A program made the position numbers and the translations under genes. The notes beneath the pieces were generated by a model. That model was not told the DNA's origin. It saw only the letters and a program-made list of their open reading frames with translations, and did not search any database. Below are positions 57,640 to 64,000 of a stretch of 64,000 nucleotides of DNA, in pieces. Position 1 is the stretch's first letter. Every line of letters starts with the position of its first letter. Source of the DNA: Acanthacorydalis orientalis (Eukaryota; Arthropoda; Insecta; Megaloptera; Corydalidae); NCBI GenBank assembly GCA_034766995.1, contig CM068322.1, forward strand, positions 33,145,439-33,209,438, in the 5' to 3' direction.

Positions 57640-58200
57640 ATAATTAATCGTGATTGAAAGAAAACAAATTAAATCTGAAATTGGTTTCCCGTACCTGTCC
57701 CGAACGATACGATTTCAGAACTGCATCTGACCGGTAAAAACGAACACGTTAAAAATATAAAAATAAAAAATTATCAGACCGCTTACCATTCCATCGAAAC
57801 GTTTAAAAACAACATAATTTCAAATTGTTTTCAATCAATTCGCGCGAGTCTCGTTCTGCGCGTAAAATCTAATGAAAAACTTTGTCGGGATGTGGCTGGC
57901 TGGCAAAAAAAAGATCACTACATTTATATCGATGCGAATTCGTGAATATTTTTATAACATTATAGACGGGACCGTTGACAGGCGAAAAAAAATGCTCGAA
58001 TTTTTTCCCTGCGCAGAACTTGTGAATATTTTCCCTCGGGAAAGCGAACACGTTTAAATTTAATTACGAGGTTGTACAAAAAAATTACGGACACGTTTCC
58101 ATCGGTAGATATTGCTCGTTTCGTGTATTTTCTTTCTATTTTCGGCAGACAAAACGCAGGAAATTAAAACGGATGAGACATAATGGCATTTTTCCTATTG
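57640..58200. other. Unique GC-richer island
   Basis: No microsatellites or transposon scraps. Overlapping 60-61 codon frames on both strands (57869-58057) are unrecognised. CpG words and AATTAAAT-type motifs suggest conserved non-coding DNA. Confidence 0.3.
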
Positions 58201-58824
58201 TGAAATGTTTTGTCCATAGAGTTGTAATTAGATTGATTGATTTTCTCTTGGCGTTTGTTTTCATTCCAAAAGCACTTTAAATGCAATCTTTGAAATTTGT
58301 AAGAAGTGATTTTTTCTGCTTTATAATGTCTTGACTTTACAGAGAGATGTTTTGCAGCTTCGCTTGAAATTTAAGGAAATTATAAAAGACTTGTCGATCA
58401 AATATAATGAAGTTTAAATATGTATAAAAAAAAGATAGAAAAATCTTAAGAGTGAACGAGAGAAATCAAACTTTTTATACATCGTATAAAAAATATATTT
58501 GTCGTATAACAGGGGTGGACGAAACAAGGTTCAACTTCTTATTTAAACAACTGTTGAACATTAAACTATAAATATTTTTTACAAAATAAATTATGGAGTT
58601 AGCTGCCTCTCTATAATCGGCTTTAACTTCTTTCTTTCTTTAGCTCATTAATAAAATTAGCTGTTGATTATTTAAAAATTATACAATTAAAAGAGTTTCA
58701 ATCAAAACAATCTCTGTCTAGTTTAAAACAACTTTCATTTTAAACGAATTCTTTTTTAGCCTAAACCACGAAAAAATATGCAGATCTTAAAAAAATTCAG
58801 AATTTAAACTGTAAACACAATAAT

Positions 58825-59045
58825 ATTTTTCTTAAATAAAAATATGGAATAATTTCAATAAAACCGTTGAATTCATTGAATTGAAGTTAAACACTAAACA
58901 TCCTTTTTTAAATAAAAATATGGAATAATTTAAATAAATCTTCGAATTAAATTTGAACTCTAAACATAACATTTTTTAAACAAAAATATGGAAAAATTTA
59001 ATTAAAATTTTGAATTCATTACATGAAACAAATTTAAACTCATTG
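58825..59045 (+). repeat. Short tandem array (about 72 bp x 3)
   Basis: Units start TAAATAAAAATATGGAATAA near 58833 and 58909 and TAAACAAAAATATGGAAAAA near 58977; each continues to a GAATTCATT/GAATTAAA block and a TTAAACTC-like end. Confidence 0.8.
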
Positions 59046-60070
59046 TTTCTATTCTGAACTATTGAACTTTTTTATACGCTTTTTATTCCTAACTTTTTTT
59101 ATTTAATAATAAAATTACATATTACACACACACATTTATATATATATATAATTGTTCGAAATCACAATTAAAAACTTGAGATACAAATATGAATAGATAA
59201 ATTCCCAAATGTGAAAGTTGAATCAAACAATAAAGATTTTTTATAATAACTGACATGTAAACGAATTGTAATTTAAAGGTTGTGTAATTTATGAAAAATT
59301 AATTACGCAAATGAAAACATAATCAAATATTAATTCAACTCCTTTATCATACACATATTAATTAATAACATAAATTAAATTTCATGTACAACACTGTCGA
59401 ATATAATTATCTATGATGAATTGTATTTTGTGCCGAGCTATAATCAAAAAAAATTTTGAAGTGTATACGTTTGGTATTTTGAGCAGTAAACAGTAGTCTC
59501 TGTTATATATATATATATATATAATTATTAACAAAATATGAAAACATATTTCTGTCAATATTTGTTCAATAATTAATTTATACGAAAGATAAATATTTAT
59601 ATAAATTTAATATCAAAATATAAAATGTTAATTACATTAAAATGTTTGTTATTTATTACAAAAAATATAGACAGAGGAGGTAAAGGTTTAAAGCCAGAAC
59701 CATACTCCTATGTTTACTTATAATGCAGTTGATGATTTTAAAATTGAGAATTTTTCGTCTATTATAGACAATATTTATGAATATATTAGCTTGATTGGAA
59801 AAAGTACGATATTTGATTCGGAAATCTAAAACTATTTTTTTTTCAATTAAAGTGTCATTTCATTGTGTTCATGTGAAAATAGTTTAAAGTGGATTTTTCG
59901 GTCTTGAATTTGGTAACATCGAGTTTAGTTTCATTAATAATTTTGGTTTCAAATTGAGCTATTGAATTAGAGATGAAAAATAAATAAATAATAGTAAATT
60001 TTTGTTTGAATAAAAACGGGTGGTAAAGTATAATCATTTAAATTAAAAAAATGTGTATGAATTTGAAGGT
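59046..60070. other. AT-rich stretch, no gene seen
   Basis: Contains a short (TA)n at 59505-59522. A 60-codon minus frame (59855-60037) is not recognised. Confidence 0.45.
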
Positions 60071-60073
60071 TAC

Positions 60074-60102
60074 AAACTGAAATTATTTTTCTACCAACCT
60101 AA
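60074..60102. mobile_element. Solo mariner terminal inverted repeat
   Basis: Reversed it reads TTAGGTTGGTAGAAAAATAA then TTTCAGTTT, the same TIR type as at 7593, 25846 and 44682. It is followed by TA, but no partner end is identified. Confidence 0.65.
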
Positions 60103-60220
60103 TAGAAATTGAGTTATAGAAAAATTACTGAAATAAAGGAAATTATATTGAGTAATGAAAGAAAAATCATTTCAATATCTGTTTCTTAATCAACTCGAAA
60201 AATTTTGGATCACACTACTA

Positions 60221-60250
60221 TATATATGTATATATATATATTATAATACA

Positions 60251-60298
<48 letters not shown>
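60221..60298. repeat. (TA)n microsatellite, interrupted
   Basis: TA blocks with TGTATA and TTATAATACA interruptions. Confidence 0.96.
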
Positions 60299-60300
<2 letters not shown>

Positions 60301-61001
60301 GGGTAGACGTTTGTGTTTGCATATTGAAAATTTGATTTATGTCTCGTACATCCATCAAATCATACAGAAAAATAAAATGAAACAGCACGATGTACTTTTC
60401 AAACAGAAGCAATAAAAATGTTGTTGAACGTGCGACGACGGCACACACTATGTGAATTTACACAGTAGTTGTGCACAATAGAACGAATTATATGTAATTG
60501 CATCAACATAGAATGCAACAAAATCGAGTTTCGAGTGAAATTGTTCATGCACATGATGTGCATTTTTTTACAGTCCACAAATACCAACAGGATTCAAATT
60601 GTGCAACAGATTTTACGAAAGTCTCAGATTTTACGAAACGCCTGTGCAAAAAATTGGTACGGATATCATTTATCATCGTTACGAAATAGATTTGAATAAC
60701 AGTTGTATAAGTGAAGATGAAAAAAACAGGAAAAGAAAAATCACCTGTTCAAGTGTAGAAATCAAATCGTATGATGAGTAATGATCTCTTTTCGTTATGA
60801 AACGTTGAGAAATTATTTTTTTTAAAAAAATACGCACAATCTCTAATTAAATTTAAAAATATATTATAAAAACGATTCACATATTTGTTGTACTAATTTT
60901 TTTTCCAGTATTCGCTGTCTGAAGGTTAAGAAATAATTTTTTCAAAACAATATTTTTTAAATTTCAATACCTGTTCATTTTAAAATTGAATACCTTCTTT
61001 G
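60299..61001. other. Unassigned, balanced composition 60400-60780
   Basis: Open frames of 60-76 codons lie in two plus frames (60469-60781) and a TTTTTTTACAG acceptor-like site ends near 60573. No family recognised and no donor chosen. Confidence 0.35.
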
Positions 61002-61005
61002 TTAA

Positions 61006-61923
61006 TCCTCTAAGCGTTTTGTTTTATTTTGAAAATATGCACTGGTGTGCTTAATTATCCAGGCGATGACGAGTATACTCGACGAAAACACAGTAAATGC
61101 ACTTGCTGTAAGATTGAATTAATTTATAATAAAATGTTTAATTTTTTTAATCGTTTCTGTAAAAATTTTTTAATTTTATTGGTAAGCAATTCACAAATCG
61201 TATTTCATTACTGTTTGATAGCATCTATTTTTTTAATCTTGAATGATGTTTCAAATTCAGGGATTTTCCAAATATTGCTCAGCATATAAATTACTTTGCT
61301 CCACTTTAATGTTTAGTAACTCATAATCTAAAAAAAATTCCATATAACACACATTAGAACACGCATTTGGTTTTTGATGAATGGGGAATAGCGAAATTTG
61401 GGCCAGGATGAGCAGTAAATACAAATGGTGCTCGCTCTCCATTTGTAATATTCAATTGTACATTTGAATTTTTATTTTCTTTATCACGTTCATTACCTTC
61501 TTCATCCTCATCACTACTTTCATCACAATACTTTGAAATTACTGATATTCTTTTCTGTGTCCTTGTATGTAAGACCGTATCTTCATTGTCTTCTTCAACC
61601 TCATCACCACTTTCATCAGAAGACGTTACAGGTGTTATCACTCTTTTCCGTTTTCTCGGATGTAAAGATATATTTTCATCACTATCAGTAAAACTCATCT
61701 GGGAGGATAAATAAAAACATTATTCACTTCACAAGTTTCTCTAATACACCCTATAATACCTTCTCTAGATAGCAGACATAAACTTAACGAAACAAAGTGA
61801 AATCTGATTAGACGTATTCTAAAATCAGAAATATATATTTTTTTTACATAAATTTTACAAAAAATAGCAAAAGCGATTTTTTTTTCTACATGACAAGTAT
61901 ACTTGACATAAACGCTTAAAAGA
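61006..61923 (-). mobile_element. Internally deleted piggyBac-type element (918 bp)
   Basis: TTAA flanks at 61002-61005 and 61924-61927. Ends TCCTCTAAGCGTTTTGTTTT and, reversed, TCTTTTAAGCGTTTATGTCA. Subterminal palindromes GACGAGTATACTCGACG (61071) and CAAGTATACTTG (61892). The ends match 17041-17180 and 48225-48307. It contains the 5' part of a piggyBac transposase on the minus strand. Confidence 0.88.
61257..61698 (-). pseudogene. piggyBac transposase N-terminal fragment
   Basis: The frame from ATG 61698 reads MSFTDSDENISLHPRKRKRV, an acidic, basic-patched N-terminus typical of piggyBac transposases. Two parallel blocks (about residues 12-40 and 43-71, each LH.R..KR...acidic) show an internal duplication. 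It continues to PFVFTAHPGPNFAIP, the start of the DDE_Tnp_1_7 domain. After a frameshift, MEFFLDYELLNIKVEQSNLY then AEQYLENP matches the next conserved block. The catalytic aspartates and C-terminal cysteine-rich domain are deleted. Confidence 0.85.
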
Positions 61924-62159
61924 TTAACCGAATATATGATGAAATGAAAATTTTATATATATATATATAGACACTCAAACAAATGAGCATACGCCATTAA
62001 GAAAATACATTTGTTCAAATATCAAAGATTAAAATCAATTCTTGTCTTATTTATTTGCAAATTCTGATTTATATTTGTTTGAAATAATCAAACGAAAAAA
62101 ATAAATTAAATTCTAAATACACCCTTGTTTTACGGAAAAATTTAGAAAAGGGATCTACT

Positions 62160-62490
62160 TGATGTGCAAACAATTGAGCATACATCACATGCTGCCGAAG
62201 ACAACAGAATGATTTGTTCAGCTTTGGCAGGAGGTGTTGTGATGCACAAAACATGCAAATCAGTGCCAGAACAGTAGAAGAGTTCCGAAAATGCATTACG
62301 ACTTCATCTTGTCGCAGCCGCCATTTGTTTTCGACGAGGGATTTGTCAGTAACCCGACAGATAGAGCGAAGTTAAATAAAATAATGGAGGATGTTTTGAG
62401 GATTGAAGTGTATTCCATTTTTCCGTAAACATTCATTTTCTAGAAAAAAAAACACTGAATTAATTTGTATATTTTATAATTACATTTTTA
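62160..62490 (+). pseudogene. mariner transposase C-terminal relic
   Basis: RTVEEFRKCITTSS near 62262 and, in another frame, FDEGFVSNPTDRAKLNKIME then DVLRIEVYSIFP and a stop (62426-62428) parallel the relic at 20839-21015. The downstream CATTCATTTTCTAG and GAATTAATTTGTATA blocks match its 3' UTR. Confidence 0.7.
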
Positions 62491-62672
62491 TTATATATTT
62501 AGATTTTATCCTCTTATATATTTTTTCAATCTGTTACTTATTTGGGAATAAGCAACAGATTAGCAAAGACTGTATTAAAACATAAAAAATAAGACCTGAC
62601 ACTGTGACTAAACAACGGTCGTAAATGAATTCTTATCATTGGGAGTTTCATTTCTGTGTGTTTAGTGAACAG

Positions 62673-62673
<1 letters not shown>

Positions 62674-62716
<43 letters not shown>
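62674..62716. repeat. (TA)n microsatellite
   Basis: About 21 units, ending in ACACACG. Confidence 0.97.
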
Positions 62717-62721
<5 letters not shown>

Positions 62722-62879
62722 GTGCATAGTGCAATAAAAAATATGCATGTAATAAATGTCAAATTAAAAATGATATCTTATCGTTTTTATATATTATCTG
62801 CAAAATTACTAAAGCAACACAATATCTAATATAATCATCAATTGCTCTACAAATAAACGAATCTCGTTATTAAACACTC

Positions 62880-63156
62880 TTTAATCCGTGTAAATACACG
62901 AGACATAAATCACAAAATGATAGTGTAAAAATATCCATTCGTTGCACGTTGAAATCTTATATTGCAGTGCAGCAGTAACTCTGAAAACGATATCTCGCCC
63001 GTCGCTCCGGTGCGAAATGTGAAAATCCCACTGAAATTCGAATGCATGCACGCTATACTCTGTAAACCGTCTGTATTGTTTATTTTTCAATGCGCGGTAC
63101 ATGTAGTCAGTCGCTCTGACAATCGCCAGGTCAAATTTCATAAAACGAACAGATGA
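62880..63156. other. GC-richer patch with frames on both strands
   Basis: An 86-codon minus frame (62881-63141) and a 64-codon plus frame overlap. Neither is recognised. Sequence texture is unique rather than repetitive. Confidence 0.3.
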
Positions 63157-63189
63157 AATGGAACATAGAAATGGATTTATTTATCATGA

Positions 63190-63420
63190 GTTTAGTTCTT
63201 GTGCTGTGGCCAAATTCACTTCCACAAATGAATGTTTTACTCGCCTTATAATCTATAAAAATGTTTTCTAATTAAATATAATCAATAATTGATTATATAT
63301 TGATATTAATGAGAACACATATGAATAACAAATAAAAAATGATTAATAGACTGAAAATTATTGATTAGAAAAATTTTTATAGTTTGTGAGGTGAGTGAAA
63401 GATCCAATTAGTTTTTTTCA
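63190..63420. mobile_element. Foldback-like repeat, short copy
   Basis: Left arm CTGTGGCCAAATTCACTTCC, ACAAATGAATGTTTTACTCG, TCTATAAAAATGTTTTCTAA, ATAATCAATAATTGATTATA. The right arm reversed gives TTTCACTCACCTCACAAACT, ATAAAAATTTTTCTAATCAA, TAATCATTTTTTATTTGTTA. Clear inverted arms and the outer CTGTGGC end. Confidence 0.75.
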
Positions 63421-63428
63421 ATTTCTTA

Positions 63429-63622
63429 TATAGAGTGATTCGACTTAGGCCTCCACAAGAAAGTATTAAAAAAAGTGTTATCCTCCATTTAATATTTCAG
63501 TTCAATTTTATTTTAGTTCTGAATTCAACTAAAATACTAAATAAAAACTAACATGACTTTTCTTAACTCCTACGCCCTCTTTTAATGTTTCCATGTGGAA
63601 GCCTGAATTGAACCATTCTATA
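63429..63622. mobile_element. MITE with long terminal inverted repeats (copy 2)
   Basis: Left end TATAGAGTGATTCGACTTAG then GCCTCCACAAGAAAGTATTA. Right end reversed TATAGAATGGTTCAATTCAG then GCTTCCACATGGAAACATTA. Same family as 41264-41477. Confidence 0.8.
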
Positions 63623-64000
63623 TTTTTCGAAAAATATTCGATCATCAGTCTCATAAAGTTTTAATTTTTTATAAAAAGAAGTGGGGAATTTGATTAAACC
63701 AGATATCCTGACTTTTATAAATGGAACAACACCTTTTATCTAAATTTAAATTGATCCTCATATTTTAATACAGTGCGCTATAAACATGTCATCTCATTTT
63801 AACGTGTCAAAACCAAAAATCTATAAATCCTAATATAAGATCAATATGTGTTGTCCGAACAAGATCAATTATTATTTGAACAGTTCAGTTCTTTCTACGT
63901 TTCTGTTACTGAATTTACTTTCATGCGATTGAACATAACATTCATTTAGGTTTAAACATTTATTTAGATAAGTTTAAGCCTAAGCGTTCAGTGTAGGATG
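63623..64000. other. AT-rich right edge, no gene seen
   Basis: Nothing supported to the end of the window. Confidence 0.45.

Noticed and set aside
60469..60781. Small secreted or nuclear protein gene
   Set aside because: Three overlapping frames of similar length, no initiation or splice context, no recognised motif.
1..64000. Endogenous virus, LTR retrotransposon or LINE
   Set aside because: No reverse transcriptase, integrase core, gag or viral protein motif could be read in either strand; coding relics all belong to DNA transposons.

Overview
The window reads as nuclear DNA from an insect (or close arthropod). It is strongly AT-rich, has more than thirty (TA)n microsatellites, and is crowded with decayed mariner-type and piggyBac-type transposons. 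The one gene that can be named with confidence is the first coding exon of an insect-type 5-HT7 serotonin receptor, on the minus strand at the left edge (651 down to 1) and running off the window. Everything to its right on the plus strand is therefore its 5' flank or 5' introns, plus whatever gene lies beyond. I recognise no bacterial, organellar or viral sequence, no rRNA, no confident tRNA and no CRISPR.

Layout. 1-0.65 kb: 5-HT7 exon. 0.65-4.3 kb: AT-rich flank with a (TA)n tract and a three-unit tandem repeat. 4.86-5.74 kb: mariner relic. 7.6 kb: a MADE1-like mariner MITE. 8.2-8.7, 12.5-14.1, 17.4-18.9, 21.7-22.3, 24.4-24.8, 28.0-29.0, 35.5-36.0, 39.5-39.85, 47.5-47.8, 49.0-49.4, 51.1-51.4 and 57.6-58.1 kb: islands richer in GC and CpG than their surroundings, with no recognisable protein, possibly conserved regulatory DNA or untranslated exons. 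16.1, 17.0, 45.0, 48.3 and 61.0-61.9 kb: TTAA-flanked or TTAA-ended piggyBac-type elements. 19.4, 20.8, 21.2, 22.6, 25.6, 32.9, 36.3, 44.7, 55.3 and 62.2 kb: mariner relics. 11.3 and 39.9 kb: relics of a second Tc1/mariner-like class with a different N-terminal helix-turn-helix. 32.58 and 50.34 kb: two orphan candidate exons with splice signals, protein family unknown.

The most interesting structure is a dispersed, palindromic foldback-like repeat with about twenty copies or arms in the window. Its core also forms the unit of two local tandem arrays (3.4 kb and 38-39 kb), which suggests that satellite-like DNA is being born from a transposable element. A separate 83-bp tandem array at 45.7-46.6 kb has a three-unit, 250-bp higher-order period. 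At 44.96-45.36 kb a complete non-autonomous piggyBac-type element sits inside a mariner reading frame with an exact TTAA duplication, so the order of insertion can be read directly.

All transposase remnants seen carry stops, frameshifts or deletions, so none is expected to be active here. Calls rest on reading translations and repeat alignments by eye; boundaries of relics are approximate (tens of bases).
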